Positions 23,961 to 35,717 are shown, counted from the stretch's first letter. The stretch is 64,000 nt of DNA from Acanthosepion pharaonis (GCA_903632075.3 CAHIKZ030003506.1:18749-82748); one strand, 5' to 3'. A program made the numbers and translations. Notes: generated from the letters alone by a model not told the origin.

Positions 23961-26640
23961 ATCTCCCCAGTCAATTTAAAAGAGGTGCTCACCATAATTG
24001 AAACTTTGATTAATGGGAAGAAATGCATGGCTTGGTTTTCCGGATGTTCTTTGGATCAGTGTGCAGTCACTGGAGTCAACAAAAGTTTTGACATCATGAC
24101 AGCTGATGGTGAAATTTTCCATGGTCATGGCATTGGGACCATCACGCTGGCAATAGATAACGTAAACCCCCTGAATGCTGCTGTCTTAGTCATGAACAGT
24201 CCGCTGTTAGGCTTCAATATGCTAATTGGAATGAACATTATCAAAATGCTGGGTGGAGTCAGCACCAACTAGTCCAGTGACGCCATTTGATGTAGAATGG
24301 ACTCATGTGCCTGTACTGTGATCAGGATAAAGGAACTAGATTTTAGCACAGTTTGATGAACAGACCAGGGTGTGGCAATGTCATGAAAGTGGTCAGGTGA
24401 TCAACCACGTAATGAACTTACAAACAGGGTGCCCAAATATCCAGTGTCTGCTCAAATCTGATGAGAATACCCGCATGAGCTACAGAGGTAGGTGGATGGT
24501 TGCTTCCCTATCCTGAGGAGAAATTTGTCCCCCCCCATGGGCCTGATTTCATTGATGACTGTTTTTTGACTAAATAAGTCCAAGGTGAACCTTGTATTAG
24601 ACTTTCATGGACTTAATGGGCACATCAATGCCTACATGGCCCATGCTGTCATCTGTGCACAAAAGCTGAGAGTGTAGCAAAAAAGGGTTCCAACATGTCA
24701 GTGCTTGATCTTTGAAGGCTTACCTACAGGTGCATATGCACCAATCCTTGTGGCCATACCAGACTGTTATCTTCAAAGGAAAAAGGTACTGCGTGACACA
24801 TATGATCCTTGGACTTAATGTGGTACCATCTATTATGAGAGCCATTGTGGATGCTGCAGTGTTGAAAAATGACATTATCCAACCAGCAACATCAGCATAC
24901 ATTGAAGTCAGCATACATTGACATCAATGAAAATATAGTGTATGCAGCCAGCATCAGGCAACATCTGGTCAACTTTGGGCTGGTGAGCAAAGAACTGGAA
25001 TAACTGTAAGGAGGTGCACGAGTACTTGGCTTGAAAGTTTGGATGGAGTGCAACATTCTGAAATGAAAACAATGGAACAAGGTACTGAGTATGCTATGCA
25101 TTCTCACTTGACATGGTGTGTTTTCACTGGGTGGAAAGCAGGTTGGGTTAAATGGCTCAGAGTAGCAGCAGTATTTATTAAGAGCAGAGCAATGGCAGTT
25201 ACAAAGGCTTTGGATGACGAGGTGGATGATGTTTCTTGAACCATGATGATAAGAGATCATCACAAGAGTGTACCAAGAAGACCCTGTGGCAGGCAAGTGG
25301 TATGTCAATGGACCCAAGCTCGACATTTGTGATGATACAAGCTCCCTAGCTACCAGAGACTCACTGGAGCATGATGGAGCAGCTATAGAAGATACAAGCT
25401 GGTTGCAAAAAGAGATGTGCAGTTCATGAACTTGGCAGAACTGGATGCCATACTAAAAGGTGTTAACATGGCATTGATGTGGGAAGCAATGATATTGCAT
25501 CTCTTCACTGACTCAGCTTGTGTGCACAAATGGATTATGGACACCCTTATGGGAAAAGCACCAAAGCAGCAAGTGAAATGCTAATCAGATGATGGCTCAT
25601 GCACTCATGAGCTTGGTTGAAGTGTATGGGTTGTCGGAAGATGTAACTTTGGTGAGGTCAGAACATAACAGTGGATGGTCTGACAAGAGTCCCGCAGCAA
25701 CAGCTTGATTTGATCAGGTAAACAGCTGAACCCCACCAAACAAGGTTTGTGCTGTATCAACAAACAATCCTAACTCCAGCCAGATTAGGTCCATCCGTCA
25801 TCAAAGTGGTCATCCTGGCATAAGGTAGACATTGTACTTTGTCAGCCAGGTTGATCCCAGTTTCGAAAATGTCAGTGAGGGCTGTAGTGGGAAAGTGCAA
25901 AGAGTGCCAGTCAATTGACCCGCCACCCATGCATTGGCTGAAGGGCAAATTAGATGTCAGCAACACTCTGGTATTAGGTAAGAATGGACATAACCCACTA
26001 CCAGGGCAGACACTACCTGTCGCTCGTTGACTGTGGGTCTACACGACTTTCTGTCTGGTGTCACCTAAGATGGCAATATGTGGCAAGCATCATTGACCAC
26101 TTGGAAGCCCAAGAGCGCAGTCTATCAACTAAAATGCTGGCTGACAGTGACACAGCATTTTGCAGCAAGCCCTTCAGAGTCTTCATGAATGAATGGGGAG
26201 TTAGTGGGTTTTGCTGTGAGCGTGTCCCTTCTGGTAATTGTATCACAGAATGGTGTCATCTGAGTGTAAAGTCAATTGCACCAAGAAAACTGTTCCATAA
26301 TGAAAGCAGTCTATTGATACAACATCACCCCAAAGGATGATGTATCACCGCTGACTGCCCACCGCCAACATGATACTTGTTACCAAGTCTGACTGAAAGG
26401 GATCGATACACTGCCTCCAGATGAGACCAAACAGCAGCAAACTGGTTATGAAGTGGGAGATCGTGTCTGGGTGTGTGTCCCCTTATGCATGTGGATGCAT
26501 TACATACATGATTAGCTCAGAGAAATTCCTTTTTGATAGGATTCCTCACCACATAAGGGACCTCCATCCCATTATAGGTTCAAGTGCTTCGGAGAGTGGG
26601 AGTGACAGCAAATCTTCCACCTAGAGTGCAAGAATGATCG
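23961..26640 (+). pseudogene. Gypsy-like pol relic (protease, RT, integrase fragments)
   Basis: A protease-like stretch lies in 23960-24270, with the expected active-site DSG replaced by FSG (MAWFSGCSLDQCAVTG) and a later LLGFNMLIGMNII. RT fragments follow in scattered frames: VNLVLDFHGLNGHINAY near 24580 and LTDSACVHKWI near 25510, the latter resembling RNase H. The integrase part has a CKECQSIDPPP zinc-binding half (about 25898-25930), DITHYQGRHYLSLVDCGST (about 25987-26040) and LADSDTAFCSKPFRVF (about 26140-26190), which hold two of the DDE acidic residues. It is heavily frameshifted and stopped. Confidence 0.8.
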
Positions 26641-26983
26641 CCATCTGTGATGCACAGTGATGTAACCAGTTCTGGGCCTGATACAGATGTAGCAGATGAC
26701 ACTTCTGCAAACAAGTCGTCTGGGGAGAAAGTCGCACTTGTATTACCACAAAAGAGCACGAGTTGCAAGAGACCAACCCCAGGTGGCCACATATGTGATT
26801 ATGAGATAAGGAGGGAGTGTAGCAAAAGTGAAAGGCAGGATGAACTACCAATTACCTTCCATGAGATTGCCCACCTCCATCTATCAAAAAGACAATGCTT
26901 GGTGTACTGTGTATGAAGGAGAGGATGGCCAGCATAAACCCGAGAATGTCCACTTGCAAAAAAACATGGTTGCAGTGGTGGGC

Positions 26984-27129
26984 TGAGGAGTGCCAAGAAT
27001 TTGTTTATGCAAATGATTTGTGTCATGCATAGCAAGGTTACCAATGTTTCTGGGCTCAATATAAACAGACTAGTATTTTCTGTTTTGTATTACTATAGTG
27101 TGGAACGTTGTAATTCTGATTTCCTTTTA
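26984..27129 (+). repeat. 3' LTR of decayed Ty3/gypsy-like element
   Basis: Partner of the copy at 22879-23043, slightly shorter because of an internal deletion after CAGACTAGTATTTTCTGTTT. It follows the integrase relic and a G-rich stretch (GGTTGCAGTGGTGGGC) that could be the remnant polypurine tract. LTR divergence plus indels indicates an old insertion. Confidence 0.7.
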
Positions 27130-27159
27130 GTTTTCAACCATGACCACACCAATCTGAAA

Positions 27160-28320
27160 ATATCAGGGAAAATAGAATTAAAAAATAATAAAACCTCACT
27201 TGACATTGAAATTAAAAAATAAGTTTCTCAATTTTATGAAGGAAGTCTGGAATCAAAAGAACACCCCAAAATAGTTGAGCATATAATAGAAATGAAACTA
27301 TCCAGTTTGGCTTACATTCCAGTCCGGAAAGTCATATACATCTTGGATAGAAAATTACATACCTGCTACGTTGATCTTACAGTAGCATATTACTACATCA
27401 ATAGCGATTTCCTTTTCTTGTCCCTCAGAAACCATCTTCCAAGTTCTGATATCACTGAATTTTTTAATCTGATAGAAGAACTATATTAGTTCACAAAGTC
27501 AAATACACCTTTTGAGAACCTAAACACTGGATCATTTCAAACCTTATCAGGAGTACAAGGAAGAAATGAGAGTTCCAATCTATTTAATTTCTGCTTAGAC
27601 TATGCTCTATCTGTGTACAAGTGCAGATGTAAAGAAATGGGCATTAATCATTTAAACACTCCATACCAAATATTATTCCTGTTTTCCCTCCAGAAGCCAG
27701 TTTACTGATGATAAGGAGGGCTGTGCAGATGAGATAGTTATTTATAGTTGAGATACAAAAAAAAAATCAACATACATTACCAAGTGTTATAAGAAGTAGG
27801 ACTTAAGATAAACCTTTCCAATACAGAAAGTATGATTTGGAATGAAATCAGTGACCTACCCTGAATTCATCATAAGAATCCAGAATGTAGAATTAACACT
27901 GCAAATATCTTGGTGTATGGGTTAGTTATAACCAGTTTAGTATAGGAGATGAGGAAATTAAATACAGTATTGTGCTAACAGTAGTTTTATCCAAAACACT
28001 GCAAGATGCTAGAAGACAAAAACATTAACCTAAGAACTTATCTAGACTTTCATATGGATGTCATGCATGACATCCAACTCCTTTAGAAATGTCTAAAGTA
28101 TCAGTTACATATGATTTTCTTTTCGATAAACAATTAAAAATAGATTCAAATAAATGAACACTCTAGATCTTAAAGAGCACTGTCCTTCATCACATCTTGT
28201 AGACTGGCACTACATAATCACAAAGAACTTTACCAATTAGTAGAAACCACATCACTAAAAGACTTTCAACAACAGCAACAACTAAAATAGATGGCACATG
28301 TAAATCAAAGCAAAAATAAT
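27160..28320 (+). pseudogene. LINE reverse transcriptase relic
   Basis: A plus-strand frame (27292-27489) reads YILDRKLHTCYVDLTVAYYY and continues INSDFLF, the block around the first RT Asp in a LINE family. The next frame reads LSGVQGRNESSNLFNFCLDY, equivalent to the 'GVRQG' RT box. Downstream, 27890-28100 holds scattered C-terminal remnants such as FHMDVMHDIQLL. No catalytic YADD survives. The element directly abuts the 3' LTR on its left, so the gypsy insertion may have removed or displaced its 5' half. Confidence 0.68.
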
Positions 28321-28699
28321 GACAATATGTTGTTGACTTTCCTTACTGCTTTAAACAAAACATTAAGGGAGAAACTTACATTGATATGAGAAAGAGCAAC
28401 AACAGTGAATTTGGGAAACCTATTTTTCTGAAAAACTGTTTCAAGAGATTCTATAAATTTCAATTGACAGTAAATGCTGTTTCTTCTCACTATTACAATT
28501 TGTGATTTTGTAGTGCTAGTCGGATGAAGGATTGTCTTTAAGACCTAAAGGATTTATTCATTTGTAGCCATCTTTAATCCTCGATATGAGAAAATGATTA
28601 TATAGAGATGTTGATTTAGACATTTCTGAATAAGTTGGATGTCATGCATGATATCTATATTAGAGTTTAGATCTGACAAGGCCTTTTAAAAACCTGAGT

Positions 28700-29290
28700 T
28701 TTCAGTTTAATATTTTAGTTTGATAACATCTTACAAAAGTAACCCTAACACAACCTATGCCTATGCTGTGTTCAAGTTTCTTATTTCTTATATTTGTTAC
28801 AATTCATCCATACACTGAGATATACACGATCAACAACTCTTCGGTTGCATAATAAAATCTCACACCTCCAAAAACATTAGTTGGTTAATATGAATTTTAT
28901 TGTGAAAACATTGGCTTATAAAAAAAAAATCTATCCTGTATCATTTGATGATACAATTCGTATTTTATTTCCCTTTCTTCATATTTAGCAGTATGACAAA
29001 AAGCATGAAGAAATCAGTCAAAACTAATAACAATAAAAATAATAACTAATAAAATATGTATTGATGAAAATATTTCAGTCTGGAATTAAGAGCACTATGT
29101 TCTGTATAATTTGACAGTGTATGTGGCACTTTGCTAAACATACTCAAGTGCTAACTGCTGGAGTTACCATCTTCCACTTCTTCTACATCAGAGTAAAACT
29201 ACAAAAACAAAAGAAGACCAAAGCAACACCTCAACTGCAAAATGATAAATTCTTGAAGAATCCAAATTGCAAGGTGTCCTACAAATTCAT
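28700..29290. other. Non-coding interval with small dispersed repeats
   Basis: Contains the second copy of the repeat at 370-560 (about 28835-28925). A block near 29050-29150 weakly resembles 43810-43880 (a TGATGGAAATATTTC-like start, then GTGTATGTG-CACTT). No genes were recognised. Confidence 0.35.
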
Positions 29291-29296
29291 TTATAA

Positions 29297-29760
29297 ATGA
29301 ATATAACCAGACCAAGACTACAAAATCAAAGTGGAAAAATACTGAGAGAAACACTAGTAACATTAGTGAATGAGATCTTCCAAAGGCAAACAAGACAAGA
29401 AAATTTTAGAGATTATGAAAAAGTGACAATAAACAAGAAGGGAAAAGAATACCAAGCACTAAATGCAGAAATTAAAAACAAATGTAAGCAGGATAAAGAG
29501 GAATGACACTCACTGAAAACTGAGTGAAATAAAAAGTGTGAGCAACACAAATGCAACAAGAATGCACAACAGAATAAAAGAATTTACATGAAAAAAAAAA
29601 TCAAAGAACATAATAGAAAAAGAAAAAATACGCCAAATGTCTGAAAACTTTTCAAAATGCAAGAGAGAAACCTACAACCTTTCAAAATCCAGAAAGCAAA
29701 GGCACTTGGCCTATATTCACATTACAGTAAGGAGATTGAGGAGAGTATTAACGGGGGCAT
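29297..29760 (+). pseudogene. Possible LINE linker-region scrap
   Basis: A 69-codon frame rich in Lys/Gln/Glu ends KEYQALNAEIKNKCKQDKEE. It resembles the basic linker between endonuclease and reverse transcriptase in some LINEs. The following bases keep the same A-rich, Lys/Asn-coding bias but are full of stops. No catalytic motif remains, so the assignment is tentative. Confidence 0.35.
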
Positions 29761-30044
29761 TTAAAGCTAGCAAGTGATGGTTTTACAGCTTTACAAAGCA
29801 TTATAACCTCAAGATCACAGAAGAATTAGTGTCAGCTGATATGGAAGTAGCATCAGAGTTCCATAGAACAGCTCAAAAGAGTAAAATCAAGTAAAAAGTC
29901 TACAATCAACAAAAAGCATTCAACTGTGATGAAACAGACCTTTTCTAGAATAAAATGTTGAATCATAACTAAAGACTGGAATAGAAATCTTTAATCTCAA
30001 CCAAATCCAGTTTTAGGGCTTGGTAGGGTCACCTTACTTTGGTT

Positions 30045-30745
30045 CTATTTTACAACACAGCAGGTCACATTTATCAAGTCAGGTTTAGTGTATAGAGGCA
30101 ATAATCTGCATCCCGTTATGAACAAAGGCAATAATATACTGTGTTCTGACAACACAATAAGATGGCTTGGGTCATGGTCAGTTTGTTCCTTGATTGGCTC
30201 CACCACTACATACCTGAAGTGAAGAAATACCTGGAAGATAAGGTCAAGGTCATTCACGGTCCATCTTATTGGAAATATACACGGATGTATAAGATTGACC
30301 ATGTTGAAGTGCTCTTCCTGTCTTCAAACACAATGTCAGTGTTACAGCCAGTTGATCGAGGTATCATGACGGTGATATACACATGCTTTATCTTTACCAA
30401 GATTTGTGCTGCACGTGATTATAATATCATGGATTTAAGGAACATCTTTACAATTACAGAAACCTGAGACAGTACATGCTGGAAGGCATTACTCTGTGGC
30501 AGATGATTTCAAGGGCCTCCTAATAATCAGGGGAGAAGTGAAAATTTTGACGTTGCTTGAGTAATCTGTGGGAAAGACTTCTATGAGATTTGAGAAATCT
30601 TTACTAATAAAGACTGGGAAGAACTGTTGAATTTGATAGAAGAAGCAGCTGAAGAAAACAAGACCCACACTACAGAAGTTCATAGTTTTTCACTGGGACC
30701 AAATTTTGATGATTATGGAGTATGAGCATTCAATGGAATAAAGCC
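30045..30745 (+). pseudogene. Tigger/pogo (CENP-B-like DDE) transposase relic
   Basis: A 101-codon plus frame (30162-30467) reads SLFLDWLHHYIPEVKKYLED and, further on, VEVLFLSSNTMSVLQPVDRG. These are the characteristic 'F-x-DWL' and 'LPPNTTS-LQP-D-G' blocks of Tigger/Jerky-type transposases of the pogo group. Between them the 'LLILDNAPGH' block with a catalytic Asp is missing, apparently through a deletion. Beyond the stop, another frame reads ADDFKGLLIIRGEVKILTLL, matching the downstream alpha-helical region of the same family. Terminal repeats were not identified. The copy is inactive. A domesticated gene is unlikely given the stops. Confidence 0.78.
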
Positions 30746-31005
30746 TAATGTATCACAACAGACCTAGATAAATTGCAAAAACTTAAAGTATCAAGCAACA
30801 GCTTCTTATTTGTTTCACCACGTAATCTGAAATTGATAAGCCTCATCCATTCTTAAAAATCAGAGAACCTAACTTTATATCTCCTCCAAAATATCAGCAT
30901 ACATAGTCCTTTTATGCACAGGTCCTGAACAGATGCTGTATTTGAATGATGCTAATGGTTGGCAAACCCATTGACCATATAAGATGCAGACCTGCTAATG
31001 TATAT

Positions 31006-31700
31006 CTATATAATAAATGCCAATGCCAGTATGTCACTGTGTCACCCTTTTCAATTAAAGTGACACAACTCTCTAACTTTCAGTAGCTCATGTTACAGAA
31101 ATTTTAGATTCTCAAGTTTTCATTACAGTGATTATTTTTGGCGATTTTTTTTTTTTTTTTTTTTTTAATGAATTATTTGTACAATAACAATTTTTATAAC
31201 TTGGAAATAAATTTGAGAATAATTGAAATTAATTGTGAAATCCAGTAAAAGTCACCCATGAAATAAAAATAATTGTATGTAAAGTAAGGACCTATGCACA
31301 TCAATTTGTCTTTAGATTAAGTGGTGGCAGAAAAATTAACGTTGAACTTTTAAAAGGTAAGCTTAAATATTAATGCAGTACTTAAATGCAACAATCAATT
31401 TTGAGTTCTTCTGTAGTTTATTGTTGCCTATCACATATGGCGGCAGTATGCCTCAAAAAAAGAAATCTCTGCCAACCAGATTGCAATCAGAAGAGCCAAG
31501 GCTGCAGCGAGGGAAAGAAAATCCTGTGCAAATGAAAACCCAGTTCAAACGGCAGCCAGGAGAGCTTCCAATGTTGAGAATATGCAAAGACTTACGAGCT
31601 CTCAAACTCCTACGCAAACTGAAGGCTGAATCAAGAGCCCTCTGCAGGAGCTAGCTTAAATGCTACCCGATAGGGCAGCTTAAATTCCTCATTCCATCAG
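31006..31700 (+). pseudogene. Possible Helitron relic (N-terminal coding piece)
   Basis: A frame from about 31448 reads MPQKKKSLPTRLQSEEPRLQ and then repeats of the type 'E-x-P-V-Q-x-K-T-x'. I associate this with the basic, repetitive N-terminus of Helitron Rep/helicase proteins in invertebrates. About 440 bases upstream, TCTATATAATAAATG (31006) resembles a Helitron 5' terminus (TC followed by TATA-like bases). No Rep HUH or helicase motif and no CTRR end with hairpin was confirmed, so this rests on an N-terminal resemblance. Confidence 0.42.
31147..31167. repeat. Poly-T tract
   Basis: A run of more than twenty T residues inside the possible Helitron relic. It may be a reversed A-tail, but no element was identified on its left that would explain it. 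Confidence 0.8.
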
Positions 31701-33104
31701 ATTTTCAACTAAAGGAGTAGATTGAAAGCAATTTATCACCATAGATTAAATAAGGTTTCAAATTCCCTGAATGTTGCTTGAATTTACATCCGAAAAAGGC
31801 CAGAGGGCATATCATCCAAAAACTTTTGATAGTAACAACAAATATCAGGACATTACTTCAATTGTAAATAATGTAAATAAGTATGATTGTAATGACAACA
31901 TTAATGTGAAATGTTAAGAAACTAGTTTTAGATTTTGTAAGCTTTTGTATTTTTTTATGAAACAGTACAGTATTCAGAATAGTATTCTAAATTTAATTTT
32001 TGCTGTCAATTTGCCATCAGTGCAAACTTTTCACTTCAAAATGTTCTATAAGTTTTCAACAATTGTGTTATTGTCAGGCAAAGCAGCTAGCAAGTTTATC
32101 AAATGAGTGTTTTGGAAACCAATTTTATTAATGTATTCACTTTAATTTTTTGTTTTGTTTTTACGTGAATGCAATTGGACATTTTTGTGCATGAAAATCA
32201 TATTTCAGAAAGTCTTTGATTTCATCTTGAATCCTGGTTCCACATGCCTTGAAACAAATTAATGTATATCTTAGGTGTTGTCATAAAACAGTCTGAATTA
32301 AATTTACCATGGGCCCACCACTTCATTACCTGTAACCCAAAAACTTTACACTACTTCTGCTTGGTTTATATCTTAGCCTGCAATAGTCAACATTTTAGCA
32401 TTTGCTCTATTTGACTGATGGGTCAGTCAAATAGAGCAAATAATATTCAGCAATGAAAAGAATTGGTGGAAAATCTCTTGTCCTGTATCTTATTAATCAT
32501 TTAATTTGATTTGCATTATGGATATCTATTAAAGGAGGCCTAATATTCAGTCTCACGTGTTTCACCAGTTGATTTAGAACAAAAGCTCTTAGTGCCACAA
32601 CAGGTAAAAATTTAAAAGCCAGTGAAAGATAGTTTTTTTTTTTTGGGGGGGTCTTCTCTTTTTGTCTTTTTTAGATTCAAAGCAAATTGATGAGATCCTC
32701 AATTTGTCCTTTTTGGAGCTTCATTAGTCTTTCATGATATCTTCAATGTACATCTTCATTGTTTGATTGTACCTATTGATCATTTCTCACACGTTTTTTT
32801 TTTTGCTAGCTCTGAAATTATTAATCATATTTCTTTATCAAATAATCTTATGACTTCAAACTCACACTGTGGTATTAAGATTTTTAAATGCAGGACATGC
32901 TATACAAATTATACAAATGCTACTGTTTACATTGGTGCAGAATAAAAAAAACTATCATCTGAACTGTCCAGATGTTGCCATCATTCAGCAAATAAGCTTT
33001 TTAAATAACCAATAAACATTTTTTATATATCAATAAAACATGTAGTGACTAATTATTTGACTTTCGCAAACAAATGTACCCTCTAAAATAATGTATATAT
33101 CAAT

Positions 33105-33105
<1 letters not shown>
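31700..33105. other. AT-rich stretch with one perfect hairpin, no gene recognised
   Basis: No coding motif was found. The notable feature is the hairpin at 32400-32441. A G-run follows a T-run near 32630-32650. Confidence 0.4.
32400..32441. repeat. Perfect 19-bp hairpin
   Basis: Left arm ATTTGCTCTATTTGACTGA and right arm TCAGTCAAATAGAGCAAAT are exact reverse complements separated by TGGG. The arms are not simple-sequence DNA. No terminal repeats or coding context explain it. Confidence 0.9.

Positions 33106-33109
<4 letters not shown>

Positions 33110-33148
<39 letters not shown>
33110..33148. repeat. (TA)n microsatellite at a fold-back boundary
   Basis: A pure TA run ending directly at the left arm of the first fold-back element. 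Confidence 0.93.
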
Positions 33149-33151
<3 letters not shown>

Positions 33152-33780
33152 AATGAAAATGTTTCATGAAAATACATTTGATAATGTATTTCACAATTCA
33201 AGGTTTCATCAGATTCAAAAAAGAAAGAATGGAATGTGTATTTGTGTGTACGCTTAAATAATAAATCTTAGTACTTTTTCCCTAAGCTGACATTTCTTGT
33301 GATTAAAGAAAAAAGAAAATGAGTGACTTTTAAAAAGATTGTTAATATTTATTCTGGCATCCTTTCTTTACAATTCTTAGTTTCAGTTGAAAGTTGTTAA
33401 TGTATTAACCCAACTTTTTTGTATCGAATTAAAGGCAAATGCTTTTTTCATTATCAGAATTGCTTGAAAGCAAGAAATTCAAGGCAAATCCTCATAACAT
33501 CCTTCAGAATGGGTTGAAAGTAAAAACTTGTTTTTTGTTCTATTCATGAATTTTGTGTGTCAACAATATGTTTTTAAATTAGGATATAGAAAGTTACATA
33601 TAATTTAAAAGTTACTCATTTTCTTTCTCCTTTAATCATGAGAAATGTCAGCTTAGGGAAAGTACTAAGATTCATTATTTAAGTGTACACACATTTCATT
33701 CTTTCATTTTCAAATCTGATGAATGGTGAAATGCATTATCAAATCTATTTTTATGAAATATTTCCATTTGTTAAAAATTA
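33149..33780. mobile_element. Fold-back element A
   Basis: Two arms of roughly 180 bases in inverted orientation. The left arm (33149-33335) contains AAATGTTTCATGAAAATA, CTTAAATAATAAATCTTAG and AAGCTGACATTTCTTGTGAT. The right arm (33600-33778) contains the complements in reverse order, including ATGAGAAATGTCAGCTTAGG and CAAATCTGATGAAT. A spacer of about 260 bases separates them. There is no coding capacity. It resembles a non-autonomous fold-back/MITE-like element. It shares sequence with element B to its right. Confidence 0.82.
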
Positions 33781-33819
33781 AAGACTTTGTTGTGATTTCT
33801 ATATCATAATTTATAAATG

Positions 33820-33863
<44 letters not shown>
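33820..33863. repeat. (CA)n(TA)n compound microsatellite between the fold-backs
   Basis: A CA run followed by a TA run that ends directly at the left edge of fold-back element B. Confidence 0.93.
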
Positions 33864-33866
<3 letters not shown>

Positions 33867-34655
33867 CAGAAAAAATTTGCAGAATATGACAGGGAAAACT
33901 GTTTCTTTGAAACTGGATTACAGTTCACCTTTGCTAGGCTTCAAAACAAATGTGTAATTGTGTGTATGCTTAAATAATAAATCATTAATACTTTTTCTGC
34001 TAAGCTGACATTTTTTAGGATGAAAGAAAAAACAAAATTGTGTGACTTTTGTTTAAATACCATTATTTTTATACTGTTGTCTTAATAATTTCCTTTTTTT
34101 TGCTGAAATTTGTTTATACATTCTCTCAGCTTTTCTGCATTGAAATTATGGTAGATAGATCCTTATCCTATTTTCAGAATGGCTTGAAAGATTCACTTAG
34201 CCTTTTCTGAAATGAATTTAAAGTAAATTTTTTGTCTGGATTTTATATTCTATTTTATACACATATTTTTGAGGAGGAAAGCACAAAGACATATCTAAAA
34301 AAATATATTTAAATCTTTTACTTTCAACCCATTCTGAAAAATTGGATAAGGATTTACCTTAAATTCAATGCAGAAAAACTGGAGGAATGTATAAACAAAT
34401 TTCAAGGAAAATATAAAGAAAAGATAACAGCATAAAAATAATGAATTTTATACAAAAGTCACACAATTTTGTTTTTCTTTCATTCCAAGAAACTTCAGCT
34501 TAGTGGAAAAAGTATTAATTTATTATATAAACACACACACACACACACACCTTTCTTTTGTTTTGATCTGATAAAGCCTAGCAAGGGTAAAATGTGTAAT
34601 ATAGTTTCAATTAAACAGTTCTCCACTTGTCATCTCTGTCTCTCACTCTCTTTCT
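33864..34655. mobile_element. Fold-back element B
   Basis: Inverted arms of about 350 bases each. The left arm has AACTGTTTCTTTGAAACT, CCTTTGCTAGGCTTCAAAAC, GCTTAAATAATAAATC and AAAATTGTGTGACTTTTG, then CAGAATGGCTTGAAAG. The right arm has the complements in reverse order, including CTTTCAACCCATTCTG, AAAAGTCACACAATTTT and AAGCCTAGCAAGGGT. The two arms nearly meet, leaving a short loop. It is related to element A by the shared AATAATAAATC and AAGCTGACATTT blocks, so the pair is probably a tandem of one family. It is non-coding. An internal CA run sits in the right arm (34532-34551). Confidence 0.82.
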
Positions 34656-34661
34656 ATTTAT

Positions 34662-34662
34662 C

Positions 34663-34693
<31 letters not shown>

Positions 34694-34702
34694 TATACAC
34701 AC
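34662..34702. repeat. (TA)n(CA)n microsatellite
   Basis: Closes fold-back element B on the right, so all three outer edges of the two fold-backs touch TA microsatellites. Confidence 0.93.
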
Positions 34703-34704
34703 TA

Positions 34705-35640
34705 GTAGTATAACCTGTCTTCAACCAGGTCTTTCATTACTGGGAATTTTTGCCGTTCAATTGGAGCAGTTTAAGTTTAAATTCAGCCCACCCAAAAATC
34801 AATATTAGTAACAAGAATTGGGTGCAACTGAGGGGTGGGTTAGCAATTTATCTGGTTAGCCAGACTAGGTGGCTCTAATTGAAGCATTCCGTTAGGGATT
34901 TTGAGACAGGTGGACTGAACATTCTAAAGACGATTCATTATCTCTTATTTGTATGGTGGACATGATGGCAACGGTTTTTTGATCAAGCCAAGTTCTTTTT
35001 TTTGGTGGCATGTCTTAGGCAAGTATGAATTGGTAAATACTAAAAGAGAATGCTATAAAGCTACAGGAATCACTAAGCTCAAATAACTTTAGGAAAGGTT
35101 GGAAAAATAAATGTTGAGTAATAAAAAAGCAAGCTTACTTATTACTATGGTGAATGCAATGCAAAACTGGCAGGACAATAAAAAATTTAAATTGGGAACG
35201 GCTATAAATGACAATGAAAGCAATGCCTTAAAACAGTAGTATTAGGCTTTATTCAATGGAAAAGGTAACCTCACTTGAAAGAGATTGAAATCTTAGCCAA
35301 GAGAAGAGGAATGTGTAAGCAGAAGTGGAATTAAAGTAGCAATGAGCTTAGGACTGCATAGACAATCAGTATAACACAGTGACATTTGACTGGATGTGTA
35401 AAGGGGCTTCATGCAACCAATGGGCAAATCAAACAGGTGTCCCGTTTCGCAGGTCATGCTTATGCACATGCATCAGCGCATGACACACCACATGTTGCAG
35501 AGCCACACATACATTGCTGCACACGCTAATTATCAAGGTCAGCAGCAGCTGATGAGCAATGTGCAGAGGTGTGAATCATGTCCACAGAGCATGAGTTAGA
35601 ATTGGAAGGTTATGTGTGAAAAAGTAAATTAAATTTTGCC
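34705..35640. other. Unclassified region with a GC-richer patch
   Basis: Contains CCTGTCTTCAACCAGGTCTT, which forms a small imperfect stem, near 34720. A visibly GC-richer, CpG-containing patch lies at 35400-35600, with a 62-codon His/Met/Gln-rich open frame (35411-35599) of unknown origin. No domain was recognised and no splice sites convincingly bound it. Confidence 0.35.
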
Positions 35641-35717
35641 TTTGATTTTAAAAAATGTAAAAAAGTGTAAAAAATCAATTTTTTTGACTTTTCACCTTCA
35701 AGGTTGTAATTTTTTCC

